A DNA stretch of 9,816 nt from Bryobacterales bacterium (GTDB lineage Bacteria > Acidobacteriota > Terriglobia > Bryobacterales > Bryobacteraceae): contig JANXQZ010000954.1 of assembly GCA_025353235.1 (NCBI GenBank), forward strand, positions 1 to 9,816, in the 5' to 3' direction. Both the position numbers and the translations under genes were made by a program. Position 1 is the first letter of the stretch, and each line of letters begins with the position of its first letter. The notes beneath the pieces were generated by a model. That model was given only the letters and a program-made list of their open reading frames with translations, was not told the DNA's origin and searched no databases. This document shows, in pieces, positions 1 to 6,481 of the stretch.

Positions 1-376
1 CGGGGTTCTCATCCCAGACCGCAATCTCTCGCGCCACGGTATCCTCGCCGGTATCCAGCGGCTCGTCGAGCGGCACTGTTTTATCGCTCTTCCGCTTGCG
101 CAGTTTCATGAGCGACTCGTTCACGGCGATGCGAACGAGCCATGTATAAAATTTCGATTGGCCGTGAAAGTCGCCCAGATGTCCGTATGCTTTTAGGAAG
201 CTCTCCTGGAGAACATCTTCGGCATCTTCGTCGTTCTGAGTAATGTGTTTAGCAAGGCGGAAAACCTTGCGCTCATACTGGCTCACAAGTTGATTGAACG
301 CGGAAGGATCGCCCTCTCGGGCCCGAGCCACTAAATCTGACTCGTCGAAGACCTCCGGCTCTGTAATCGCAGGCAT
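1..376 (-). CDS. ECF-type RNA polymerase sigma factor, 5' part only (cut by window edge)
   Basis: The frame opens at an ATG at 374-376 and reads without a stop to the window edge, giving 125 residues of the N-terminal part. Residues about 25-96 fit sigma-70 region 2: a helix QLVSQYERKVFRLAKH, the acidic stretch DAEDVLQESFLKAY (51-64, region 2.2, core RNA polymerase binding) and FYTWLVRIAVNESLMKLRKRK-like region 2.3/2.4 (76-96, -10 element recognition). An acidic linker follows. Region 4 would lie outside the window. Proteins of this layout are extracytoplasmic-function sigma factors; which signal this one answers cannot be told, and no anti-sigma gene is visible. It lies 25 bases after the mutase gene on the same strand, so co-transcription is possible. 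A GTG two codons upstream is an alternative start, and the Shine-Dalgarno match is poor for both. Confidence 0.9.
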   Translation of the reverse strand, partial: MPAITEPEVFDESDLVARAREGDPSAFNQLVSQYERKVFRLAKHITQNDEDAEDVLQESFLKAYGHLGDFHGQSKFYTWLVRIAVNESLMKLRKRKSDKTVPLDEPLDTGEDTVAREIAVWDENP

Positions 377-401
377 AGACACTGAATATAGTAGCAGGGA
401 C

Positions 402-1898
402 TTACCGATCCCGGTATTCCCCAAACACTGAACGAAGCCGATCGGAGATCTCTCCAACCGTTGCATTCGCCTCGCAAGCAGCCAGGATATGCGGCAACAG
501 ATTGTCTGCGCTGCGGGCCGCTGCTTCCAGGAGCGTCAGGCACCGCAGGACTTCCGCATTGTCGCGGCAGGCCCGTAACTCACGCAGCCGGTCCACCTGC
601 TGCTTTTCAAGTTCCGGATCGAGCCGAAACGTCCGAAGCGGGACAGCGTTTTCCTGACGAAACTTGTTCACGCCCACAATGATGCGTTCGCCCTTTTCGA
701 TTTCCTGCTGATAGTCGTAGGCGGAATTCTGGATCTCGCTCTGGATGAAATTATTTTCAATAGCTGCCAGCGTTCCGCCCATGGCATCGATCCGGTCAAT
801 ATAGTCCTTGGCGCCGGCTTCGATTTCAGCGGTCAGCTGCTCAATGTAATGGCTTCCGCCCAACGGATCGGCAGTGTTCACGACGCCGCTTTCATGTGCG
901 ATGATCTGCTGCGTCCGCAGCGCCAGCCGGGCCGACTCCTCCGTTGGCAGCGACAAGGCTTCATCGCGGGAATTGGTGTGCAGCGATTGCGCTCCGCCCA
1001 GCACGGCCGCTAGTGCTTGAAGGGACACTCGCACGACGTTAACGTCCGGCTGCTGAGCGGTCAGGGACGAGCCCGCCGTCTGCGCGTGAAAGCGCAGCAT
1101 AAGAGAGCGCGGATTCCGTGCTCCAAAGCGATCACTCATAATCTTGGCGTAGAGGCGTCGGGCTGCCCGGAACTTAGCCACCTCTTCCAGAAAGTTGTTA
1201 TGCGCGTTGAAGAAGAACGAGAGGCGCGGAGCGAAGGAATCTATTGGCAGACCGGCGCGGACGGCGGCTTCGATGTAGGCGATCGCATTGGCGAGCGTAA
1301 AAGCTACTTCCTGAACGGCTGTGGAACCCGCTTCTCGAATGTGGTACCCGCTGATCGAAATGGTGTTCCACTCCGGCAGTTCGCGGCCGGCCCAGGCAAA
1401 CAGATCGGTGATGACCCGCATCGCCGGGCGAGGCGGGTAGATATAGGTTCCGCGAGCAATGTACTCCTTCAAAATGTCGTTTTGGATCGTGCCAGACAGC
1501 TTGCGAAGATTGGCACCCTGCCGCTTTGCCACCAGCACGTAGAGGCTGAGAAGAATCGCGGCGGTCGAGTTGATGGTCATCGACGTGGTGATCTCATCCA
1601 GCCGGATGCCCTCGAACAGACGCTCCATGTCCGCGAGCGAGCAGATGGCGACACCAACGCGGCCTACCTCGCCGGCGGCCAGCACATGGTCGGAATCCAT
1701 TCCCATTTGAGTGGGCAGATCGAAGGCAACCGAGAGTCCCGTGATACCCTGCGAGAGCAGGTATCGGTAGCGCTTATTGCTTTCTTCCGCAGTGCCGAAG
1801 CCAGCGTACTGGCGCATGGTCCAGAGCCGGCCCCGGTACATGTCCCGATAGATGCCGCGCGTGTAGGGGAACGATCCCGGAAGTTCGGGTGCGTTCAT
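402..1898 (-). CDS. Methylmalonyl-CoA mutase large (catalytic) subunit, without cobalamin-binding domain
   Basis: This 498-residue protein is the TIM-barrel, substrate-binding half of the adenosylcobalamin-dependent acyl-CoA mutases. These interconvert (R)-methylmalonyl-CoA and succinyl-CoA in propionate and odd-chain or branched acid metabolism. Visible landmarks are FPYTRGIY (10-17), [11 protein letters not shown] (24-34), [14 protein letters not shown] (53-66), [14 protein letters not shown] (136-149), SGYHIREAG (183-191, catalytic-type His186), [11 protein letters not shown] (305-315) and VGVNKF (408-413). Tyr31 and Arg149 align with the two residues that define methylmalonyl-CoA specificity; isobutyryl-CoA mutases have Phe and Gln there. 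The protein ends after [15 protein letters not shown], with no DxHxxG cobalamin domain, so a separate small subunit is expected elsewhere. The start is the only one available: the frame is closed by a TAA at 1914-1916. It lacks the roughly 40-residue N-terminal arm of relatives. ATG overlaps the upstream TAA by one base (TAATG), implying translational coupling. Confidence 0.93.
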   Translation of the reverse strand: MNAPELPGSFPYTRGIYRDMYRGRLWTMRQYAGFGTAEESNKRYRYLLSQGITGLSVAFDLPTQMGMDSDHVLAAGEVGRVGVAICSLADMERLFEGIRLDEITTSMTINSTAAILLSLYVLVAKRQGANLRKLSGTIQNDILKEYIARGTYIYPPRPAMRVITDLFAWAGRELPEWNTISISGYHIREAGSTAVQEVAFTLANAIAYIEAAVRAGLPIDSFAPRLSFFFNAHNNFLEEVAKFRAARRLYAKIMSDRFGARNPRSLMLRFHAQTAGSSLTAQQPDVNVVRVSLQALAAVLGGAQSLHTNSRDEALSLPTEESARLALRTQQIIAHESGVVNTADPLGGSHYIEQLTAEIEAGAKDYIDRIDAMGGTLAAIENNFIQSEIQNSAYDYQQEIEKGERIIVGVNKFRQENAVPLRTFRLDPELEKQQVDRLRELRACRDNAEVLRCLTLLEAAARSADNLLPHILAACEANATVGEISDRLRSVFGEYRDR

Positions 1899-2149
1899 TA
1901 TCGTCGAGCGGCTTTACGAGCCTTCCAAAATGACGACAGTCCAAATCCTGCCAAGATCAGAATAAATGGGATAGTCAGGAGCAGACGCACGTGGCCTTCT
2001 GGATCCCGAATGTCGCGAATCGCCGAGGGCACAACCAATCCGGCTATGGCGAGAAAGAAGAAGCCAATCACCTGATTCCACAGTACGTGCAACGGGCGTA
2101 TCACGCCGGGAACTACGTGATGGAAGAACTTTCCAGCCATTTTGAGCAT
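1898..2149 (-). CDS. Small two-helix membrane protein of unknown function
   Basis: I do not recognise this family. From the ATG at 2147-2149 it encodes 83 residues with two likely transmembrane helices, about 23-44 ([19 protein letters not shown]) and 54-75 ([17 protein letters not shown]). A short charged loop, RDIRDPEG, separates them, and the C-terminus is basic (WKARKAARR). The basic tail suggests that end is cytoplasmic. An ATG three codons further in (2138-2140) is an equally possible start. The frame stays open upstream to about 2287, but that part is not hydrophobic or protein-like. The stop overlaps the mutase start as TAATG, so the two are almost certainly co-transcribed and translationally coupled. 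A direct role in the mutase reaction is not implied by anything in the sequence. Confidence 0.7.
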   Translation of the reverse strand: MLKMAGKFFHHVVPGVIRPLHVLWNQVIGFFFLAIAGLVVPSAIRDIRDPEGHVRLLLTIPFILILAGFGLSSFWKARKAARR

Positions 2150-2301
2150 GCGTTCTATACCTAGCTTAGCGAACACTGGAGGAGTTTTGCCCTGGAAGGC
2201 GCTACCATGGTGCGTGGGATGCCCAGGGCTGTCGGCCTTGGCTGTAAAATCCTGAAACTCGCCTTGATTTCGGGACATCCAGAACATAGAGTGATATCCT
2301 G

Positions 2302-2318
2302 TAGGTGCCCGTCACCTA
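2302..2318. promoter_or_regulatory. Perfect 6-bp dyad before an acidic-protein gene (candidate operator or leader hairpin)
   Basis: TAGGTG-CCCGT-CACCTA is a perfect inverted repeat with a five-base centre. It sits between a weak sigma-70-like promoter (TTGATT at 2264-2269, TAGAGT at 2287-2292, 17-base spacer) and the Shine-Dalgarno AAAGGGG at 2323-2329. It is also upstream of the divergent minus-strand membrane-protein/mutase unit, so it could serve either side. The function is inferred only from symmetry and place. Confidence 0.35.
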
Positions 2319-2335
2319 TTGCAAAGGGGCAAAGC

Positions 2336-2647
2336 GTGGAAGAGAAACTAAAAGACCTGATGCAGGAGCTCGGGAACGCGATCAACGAATCGCTCTCCGA
2401 TTCCGACCGCATTGCCGCTGCCATAGGGGAAATCAAGCGCGCGGGTTACGATGTCTTTCTGGTGCTCGAGGCAACCATTGGCTTCAACAAGCGCGATGAC
2501 TCGGATGACAATGACGAGTCTGACAGTGAAGCGCAGTCGGAACCACCTACGAAGCGCAAGTTTGAATCTACTGGCAAGATTAAGCTGACCTCTCAGGATC
2601 AAAAATTCTTGAAGGCCTTAAAGATCGCCATCGACGAAGAGCATTAG
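2336..2647 (+). CDS. Small acidic protein of unknown function
   Basis: The best start is the GTG at 2336, six bases after the strong Shine-Dalgarno AAAGGGG (2323-2329). The frame is open further upstream, but the residues there look non-coding. The product is 103 residues in three parts: an amphipathic helix region (EEKLKDLMQELGNAINESLSD, then AAAIGEIKRAGYDVFLVLEATIGF, about 2-47), a very acidic low-complexity linker (DDSDDNDESDSE), and a basic-then-helical end with KIKLTSQDQKFLKALKI. No signal peptide or membrane segment is seen. I recognise no domain. The C-terminal part resembles a compact protein-interaction helix, but this is only an impression. The gene ends one base before the converging glycosyltransferase stop, with no terminator between them. 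Confidence 0.75.
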   Translation: MEEKLKDLMQELGNAINESLSDSDRIAAAIGEIKRAGYDVFLVLEATIGFNKRDDSDDNDESDSEAQSEPPTKRKFESTGKIKLTSQDQKFLKALKIAIDEEH

Positions 2648-2648
2648 C

Positions 2649-3674
2649 CTAATCTAAAAGTTCCTTGTAGACGGCCCAAGTTTCGTCCACCGCCTTCGCC
2701 CACGTGAATTTTGAGCTGTGGATCCTTCCTTCCTGCGCCATCTTCAGCCGCAACGCTTCATTTTCCGTCAGTAGGTTTAGTCCGTCAGCAATTGAGCTGG
2801 TCTGGGTTGGATCGACGAGCAGTGCTGCGTTGCCGCTGATTTCCGGCAAGGCCGATCGATTCGAGGTCAGCACGGGGAGTCCGTGCGCCATCGCTTCGAG
2901 GACGGGCATGCCGAATCCTTCATCGAGAGACGGGAATGCGAATATCGATGCGGTTCGATAGAGTTGCTCAAGCGTTTCGGGGTTGACGTAACCGGGCAAC
3001 TCGATGCTTGCACGCCTCGTACTCCTTGTGACGGCGTTGAGAATCTCCTCGCTTTCATAGCCGGTGGATCCAGCCAGAACGAGCTTCCAGCCAGGCGGCG
3101 TTTGCTCGAAAGCTTGGAGTAGGCGGAGTACATTTTTACGTTTCTGGAGCGCCCCTACGAACAAGATGATCTTTTCGCGATCGACCGGATTATATTCCGG
3201 TGCTGAAATTCCATGCTGGACCACCCGGATGCGGGCGCGGTCCACTTTCAGCAGGTCTTCCACTTGATCGGCGGTGAATTGAGAGACGGCGATGACCATA
3301 TCGGAGCGGTTTGCGGCTTCGCGCGCCTGGTCGGTAAAACGTCGGCGGAAGTCGGGAGTGGAGTATTCGCTCGTGATCACGAATAAATCGTGAAATGTGC
3401 AGACTACCCGACGGTAGCGGCTCGAATCTACGCGCTGGTTCAAGCTGTGGAAAAGGTCTATGTTGCGCGGACTGCCCGCCCACAGCAAAGCTCGTTTCGC
3501 ACCGTGCGGAAGTGTCGATTTGAGGGAGCGGAAAATTCGGTGCGGACGATAGCAAAACAGATACTCGGGACCCGGATGGGCCAGGGGCATCCTGGCCAGA
3601 ATCTCTCGCGAATATACTCCAACGCCGGACAGGTTCCGCCCAATGCTGTAAGTGGCGTCAAGTGCAATTCTCAA
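2649..3674 (-). CDS. Glycosyltransferase family 4 (GT-B fold) protein
   Basis: This 341-residue cytoplasmic retaining glycosyltransferase would move a sugar from a nucleotide donor to an acceptor that the sequence does not reveal. The N-terminal acceptor domain opens with MRIALDATYS and a glycine-rich GVGVYS turn (17-22), followed by FHDLF (94-98) and AVSQFT (129-134). The C-terminal donor domain has FVGALQKRKN (172-181), LPGYV (226-230) and the GT4 signature EGFGMPVLEAMAHGLPV (252-268), with the E-x7-E pair Glu252/Glu260. A C-terminal helix completes the fold. Its length is normal for a short GT4 enzyme. The start is TTG at 3672-3674; it gives the expected family N-terminus, and no ATG lies in frame nearby. 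It begins 24 bases after motB, so it is probably the last gene of the motility transcript. A role in flagellar or surface glycosylation is a guess from position only. Confidence 0.92.
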   Translation of the reverse strand: MRIALDATYSIGRNLSGVGVYSREILARMPLAHPGPEYLFCYRPHRIFRSLKSTLPHGAKRALLWAGSPRNIDLFHSLNQRVDSSRYRRVVCTFHDLFVITSEYSTPDFRRRFTDQAREAANRSDMVIAVSQFTADQVEDLLKVDRARIRVVQHGISAPEYNPVDREKIILFVGALQKRKNVLRLLQAFEQTPPGWKLVLAGSTGYESEEILNAVTRSTRRASIELPGYVNPETLEQLYRTASIFAFPSLDEGFGMPVLEAMAHGLPVLTSNRSALPEISGNAALLVDPTQTSSIADGLNLLTENEALRLKMAQEGRIHSSKFTWAKAVDETWAVYKELLD

Positions 3675-3698
3675 TGGGCCAGCATAGCGTATCCCGCT

Positions 3699-4487
3699 TT
3701 ATTTCGGGTACCTGCTCGGTTCTCCCTTGAGGCCGGTCTCGTTGAGAATCACGATGTCTACCCTGCGATTGCGCGAACGGCCCTCTTCGGTATCGTTGTC
3801 TGCCACAGGCGCGCTTTCCGCATACCCAGCCACGGATGTTCGGCCGAGTCCAACCCCAAAATGGTCGGTGAGGAGGGTGAGCAGCGCTATACTTCTCGCT
3901 GCCGAAAGGTCCCAGTTGCTTCGAAAGCGGGCATTATGGATCGGCACGGAATCCGTATGTCCTTCCAGCCGGACTGGGTTGGGAATTGTCCTCATAGCGG
4001 ATGCGACCTTCTCGACGCTGCCGTAGCTTGCTGTCGCCACCTCGTCCGTACCCGAGGTGAAAAGAGCGGCTTGGCGGAAGCTGATCGTCAAACCGCGCGC
4101 CTGCATTGAGACTTCCATGGTGCCTTTCTTGATTTCTTCTTCGAGCGCTTTCGAAAGAACCTTCAGAGTGGGCAGCAGTTCCACCATTTCTTGGGGCTTA
4201 CTCTCCCGGGTGTAGCCGCCCGGCCCCCGCATCTGCGCGTTGCCTTTGCCTTTATCTTGGACTGTTCCGCCCAGCAGCGAGGCTACGGCGGCCGGCAGAG
4301 CTTGCGTTTCGAAAGCTTTCTTGACAGACTCCGAGACCTGCTTGGCCTTGCTGCGGTCGGATTGCGAGGAGGCGAACATGACCACAAAGAACGCGAAAAG
4401 GAGGGTGATGAAATCCGCGTAAGATACCAGCCACCGCTCGTGATTTTCAGCTTCTTCGTGACGTCTTTTGCGCAGCATGGCAGACAT
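3699..4487 (-). CDS. motB: Flagellar motor stator protein MotB
   Basis: MotB anchors the stator to peptidoglycan and forms the ion channel with MotA. The 262-residue protein has a short basic cytoplasmic start and one transmembrane helix (about 19-40, WLVSYADFITLLFAFFVVMFA). Asp25 lies in the family's conserved YADF context and is the ion-carrying aspartate. A plug/linker region follows (about 45-120). The C-terminal OmpA-like peptidoglycan-binding domain (about 130-250) shows LEGHTDSVP (174-182), NWDLSAARS (191-199) and GRSRNRRVDIVI (236-247). The short tail after the domain is unremarkable. The start has a good Shine-Dalgarno, AAAGGGAC, which overlaps the motA stop codon region nine bases upstream, so the pair is translationally linked. 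Some non-flagellar MotB-like proteins exist, but flbD and motA next door make the flagellar role likely. Confidence 0.94.
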   Translation of the reverse strand: MSAMLRKRRHEEAENHERWLVSYADFITLLFAFFVVMFASSQSDRSKAKQVSESVKKAFETQALPAAVASLLGGTVQDKGKGNAQMRGPGGYTRESKPQEMVELLPTLKVLSKALEEEIKKGTMEVSMQARGLTISFRQAALFTSGTDEVATASYGSVEKVASAMRTIPNPVRLEGHTDSVPIHNARFRSNWDLSAARSIALLTLLTDHFGVGLGRTSVAGYAESAPVADNDTEEGRSRNRRVDIVILNETGLKGEPSRYPK

Positions 4488-4496
4488 TTTGTCCCT

Positions 4497-5339
4497 TTAA
4501 CTCGCTACCGAAGCCCTTTGGACCGGACGGGATTGTTTGGCAGCGGCGCTCTTCGCGGACACGCCGGGTTCCTGATATGCCTCGAGTTTGCTGCGTATGA
4601 GCTTCGGGTTCAGGCCTTCGACGATCCCGATAACACCTTCCAGCATCAGCTCCCTCAGTTCCGTCCGGCGATGAACGCTGGCGCGAATTTTGTTCGCTGC
4701 TGGCAGCAGAACGATGTTCGCAATCCCTACTCCATAAAGAGTGGCGACGAAAGCCGACGCAATTCCGTGTCCTACTTCCTCGGTGTTGGCCAAATTTTTC
4801 ATGACCTGGATTAGGCCGGTCACGGCGCCGATAATTCCGATGGTCGGCGCATAGCCGCCCGCGCTGTCGAACACTTTAGCCTCGGCGAGCGCACGGCCTT
4901 CCTCCAGATGAATCTCGAGCTCCATCATGCTTCGCAGTTCCTGCATATCCGTCCCATCTACCGCGAGGTTCATGGCCTTCCTCAGAAATCCGTCCCGAAT
5001 CGCCAGTGCTTCCGTCTCGAGCGAAACGAGACCGCTCCGGCGCGCTTTCGTGGCGAAATCGATTAAGCTTTCGATGACCGCATCGGGAGACTCGTCCGTA
5101 TCGAGAAATACTCTGCCTAGCCGTTTGAACGCACCTCTTAGAACCCGCATCGGAGTGCTAACCATTACAGCGCCGAAGGTGCCGCACAGCACGATGATGG
5201 CTGCTGTAACTTGGCCGATGTCTTGAATCTTGCCGCCTTCCAGCAGCAGCCCGCCGACGATGCCGCCCAGAGCAAGAGCAATCCCTCCAATACTCGCGAA
5301 GTCTGGCTGCGCGCTCCCCGGTTTTTTCTTTTCCGCCAT
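4497..5339 (-). CDS. motA: Flagellar motor stator protein MotA
   Basis: MotA is the inner-membrane stator subunit that couples ion flow to rotor torque, in a 5:2 complex with MotB. The 280-residue protein shows the four-helix pattern: about 17-34 (IGGIALALGGIVGGLLLE), 43-61, 163-181 and 194-214. Between helices 2 and 3 lies a large cytoplasmic loop with charged residues around KARRSGLVSLE (98-108), which corresponds to the rotor-facing segment. The family motif GGYAPTIGIIGAVTGLIQVM (161-180) carries the conserved proline, and ASAFVATLYGVGIANIVLLP follows in helix 4. The C-terminal tail after about 255 is Ala/Ser/Lys-rich and probably flexible. The organisation is closer to PomA/MotA of the roughly 250-280-residue class than to the longer E. 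coli form. The gene starts six bases after flbD and precedes motB by nine bases, all on one strand. Confidence 0.95.
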   Translation of the reverse strand: MAEKKKPGSAQPDFASIGGIALALGGIVGGLLLEGGKIQDIGQVTAAIIVLCGTFGAVMVSTPMRVLRGAFKRLGRVFLDTDESPDAVIESLIDFATKARRSGLVSLETEALAIRDGFLRKAMNLAVDGTDMQELRSMMELEIHLEEGRALAEAKVFDSAGGYAPTIGIIGAVTGLIQVMKNLANTEEVGHGIASAFVATLYGVGIANIVLLPAANKIRASVHRRTELRELMLEGVIGIVEGLNPKLIRSKLEAYQEPGVSAKSAAAKQSRPVQRASVAS

Positions 5340-5345
5340 AATTCG

Positions 5346-5564
5346 TCAGGCTTCCGATTGGCATCCTAAAATGCGGGGGAGACGATCGGCGGACAGGCGG
5401 CGGAATTCGATCACGCGGGAAATTACCTCGTCGGGCGATTCCAGCACCAGAAATTTCTGCCCGTTGATCAACGTAACGGCGGTATCCGGCGAGACCTCGA
5501 TATGCTCGATCAGGTCCGAATTCACTACCAGCGGGACATGGTTGATGCGTGTGAGCCGAATCAT
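5346..5564 (-). CDS. flbD: FlbD family flagellar protein
   Basis: This 72-residue protein matches the short FlbD family found in flagellar operons of many non-enteric bacteria. Its N-terminus, MIRLTRINHVPLVVNSDLIE, and the segment HIEVSPDTAVTLINGQKF give the family pattern of a small beta-rich core. A basic helix (SPDEVISRVIEFRRLS) follows. The family is usually annotated as a flagellar or swarming-motility protein of unsettled molecular role. It is unrelated to the Caulobacter NtrC-like regulator that shares the name. It is the first gene of the flbD-motA-motB unit and ends six bases before motA. The ribosome-binding site is weak. A sigma-28-like element lies just upstream (5586-5613). Confidence 0.9.
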   Translation of the reverse strand: MIRLTRINHVPLVVNSDLIEHIEVSPDTAVTLINGQKFLVLESPDEVISRVIEFRRLSADRLPRILGCQSEA

Positions 5565-5585
5565 GCTAAATTACTTACACTTGCT

Positions 5586-5613
5586 TCATCGGTGGTTCGG
5601 TGGAAAAAGTTCA
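5586..5613 (-). promoter_or_regulatory. Candidate sigma-28 (FliA-type) promoter for flbD-motA-motB
   Basis: Read on the minus strand, TGAACTTT (5613-5606) and ACCGATGA (5593-5586) each match six of eight positions of the enteric FliA consensus TAAAGTTT / GCCGATAA. The spacer is 12 bases rather than 11. Transcription would start near 5578, leaving a leader of about 14 bases before the flbD ATG. The fit is partial; the main support is that stator genes are classic sigma-28 targets. Confidence 0.35.
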
Positions 5614-5628
5614 GGCAATCTCGACGAA

Positions 5629-5648
5629 TCGCTAATATTCGCTAATCT
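5629..5648. repeat. Two tandem 10-bp direct repeats in a divergent promoter region
   Basis: TCGCTAATAT at 5629-5638 is followed directly by TCGCTAATCT at 5639-5648, so the octamer TCGCTAAT repeats with one helical turn spacing. The repeats lie between the flbD start and the start of the small helical protein gene. Adjacent same-face half-sites of this kind can bind a regulator, but nothing identifies one. Confidence 0.4.
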
Positions 5649-5678
5649 GCGTCCGAAAAGACTCTCAGGAGCGAACGA

Positions 5679-5948
5679 ATGCCGAATGTAGAAATAGCGC
5701 AAATTGCGCAACGGGTGATCCAAGCGGCCGAATCGGCCAGCTTCGATTCGTTGAGCCGCGAACTGGGAATTGCGGAGCAGTTCGCAACTCAGGAAGAAGA
5801 GCGCATGGAACTACTGGGTGCGATTGCTCATGAGATGCGCGCCACGCTGGCAGGCTCGCCTCACGATCGGGGAACTCTTCATGACGCCCTTGGACCGCAT
5901 CTTCAAATTCTGCGGCATCTTTCAAAACCGAAGTTCTCGATCAACTAA
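5679..5948 (+). CDS. Small helical protein of unknown function
   Basis: The ATG at 5679 follows a clean AGGAG (5667-5671) by seven bases, which supports this as a real 89-residue gene. The sequence is predicted helical throughout: MPNVEIAQIAQRVIQAAESA, SLSRELGIAEQFATQEEERMELLGAIAHEMRATL, then a His/Leu-rich end, ALGPHLQILRHL. There is no signal peptide, membrane helix or cysteine motif. I do not recognise a family. The length, acidic-hydrophobic pattern and lack of catalytic motifs suggest a small structural or interaction protein, but that is inference. Its stop overlaps the stop of the converging MerR-type gene by eight bases, so the two transcripts must overlap at their 3' ends. It diverges from flbD, sharing a short upstream region of about 114 bases. 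Confidence 0.75.
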   Translation: MPNVEIAQIAQRVIQAAESASFDSLSRELGIAEQFATQEEERMELLGAIAHEMRATLAGSPHDRGTLHDALGPHLQILRHLSKPKFSIN

Positions 5949-6357
5949 GAATTTGCAGGATATCGCTTAGCTCTTTACGAATCGCTGAAAGCGCGGCCGC
6001 ATTCGGGAATAGCTCCGCTTGATTGATGGCGTTGTCTTCGACGCTCAATTCCAAGGTGGGAAGACGCTCTGGGCCAGCGCGGCCCTCCAGGATTTTCCGG
6101 GCGCCCTCAATGGTATAGCGCTTGTCGTAGAGCAGGTTTTTGATCTGGAAGACCAGCTCCACGTCCTTTCGGCGATAGAGTCGATGGCCGGTTCCCGACT
6201 TCTTAGGACCGAGCCCTGAAAACTCCGACTCCCAAAATCTGAGAACGTACGGCTTGATTCCCGTTAGTCGGCTTACTTCACCGATTCTAAAATACAATTT
6301 GTCAGGGATGGTGGGCGTGCTCGTGTTCTCAACAGGATCAGGCACTTCTGCGGGCAT
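5941..6357 (-). CDS. MerR-family transcriptional regulator
   Basis: The ATG at 6355-6357 is chosen because an AAAGGG-type ribosome-binding site lies about six bases upstream. The longer open frame to 6435 adds a residue run unlike the family. The 138-residue product has a MerR winged-helix domain after a proline-rich lead: YFRIGEVSRLTGIKPYVLRFWE (22-43, recognition helix region), then the wing GTGHRLYRRKDV (55-66) and a helix, VFQIKNLLYDKRYTIEGARKIL (69-90). The C-terminal part (about 100-138) is helical and would form the dimerisation coiled coil. No cysteine pair or ligand domain is present, so it is not a metal sensor of the MerR/ZntR type. Such short ligand-free MerR proteins are common in Acidobacteriota and deltaproteobacteria. 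It is divergent from rlmB, with 64 bases between it and the apparent coding extension of rlmB. Confidence 0.9.
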   Translation of the reverse strand: MPAEVPDPVENTSTPTIPDKLYFRIGEVSRLTGIKPYVLRFWESEFSGLGPKKSGTGHRLYRRKDVELVFQIKNLLYDKRYTIEGARKILEGRAGPERLPTLELSVEDNAINQAELFPNAAALSAIRKELSDILQILS

Positions 6358-6421
6358 TATAACCCTTTCGTGCGAGTGGTCGTAGACTGGAACTACGAAC
6401 ACGAAAACGCGTACTACCAAT

Positions 6422-6481
6422 ATCATCGCTGGCATTCACCCCCTCCGCGAAGCTCTCCTCGCGGCTCGGCCTCTGGACCGG
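6422..6481 (+). other. In-frame upstream extension of rlmB that lacks a normal start codon
   Basis: Before the first canonical start (GTG at 6482) the same frame reads IIAGIHPLREALLAARPLDR, which continues into VLIAR. This matches the family N-terminus, where E. coli RlmB has MIYGIHAVQALL. The frame stays open back to a TAG at 6383-6385, and in that span there is no ATG, GTG, TTG or CTG before this block. Candidate starts are only ATC at 6422 or 6425, or ACG codons further up. I see no Shine-Dalgarno. Either a rare start codon is used or a base change has removed it. Confidence 0.7.

Noticed and set aside
1017..2075. A 352-codon open frame on the plus strand antisense to the mutase.
   Set aside because: It is the mirror of a strongly conserved mutase gene in a GC-rich region. 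It has no ribosome-binding site, no recognisable domain and an Arg-rich composition typical of shadow frames.
3390..4814. Long plus-strand frames (3390-4109 and 4191-4814) across the GT4, motB and motA genes.
   Set aside because: They overlap genes with clear family motifs on the other strand and have no domain features or start signals of their own.
6358..6435. Longer N-terminus for the MerR-type gene starting at 6435.
   Set aside because: The added residues (MPAMILVVRVFVFVV...) are not family-like, and the ATG at 6357 has a good ribosome-binding site.
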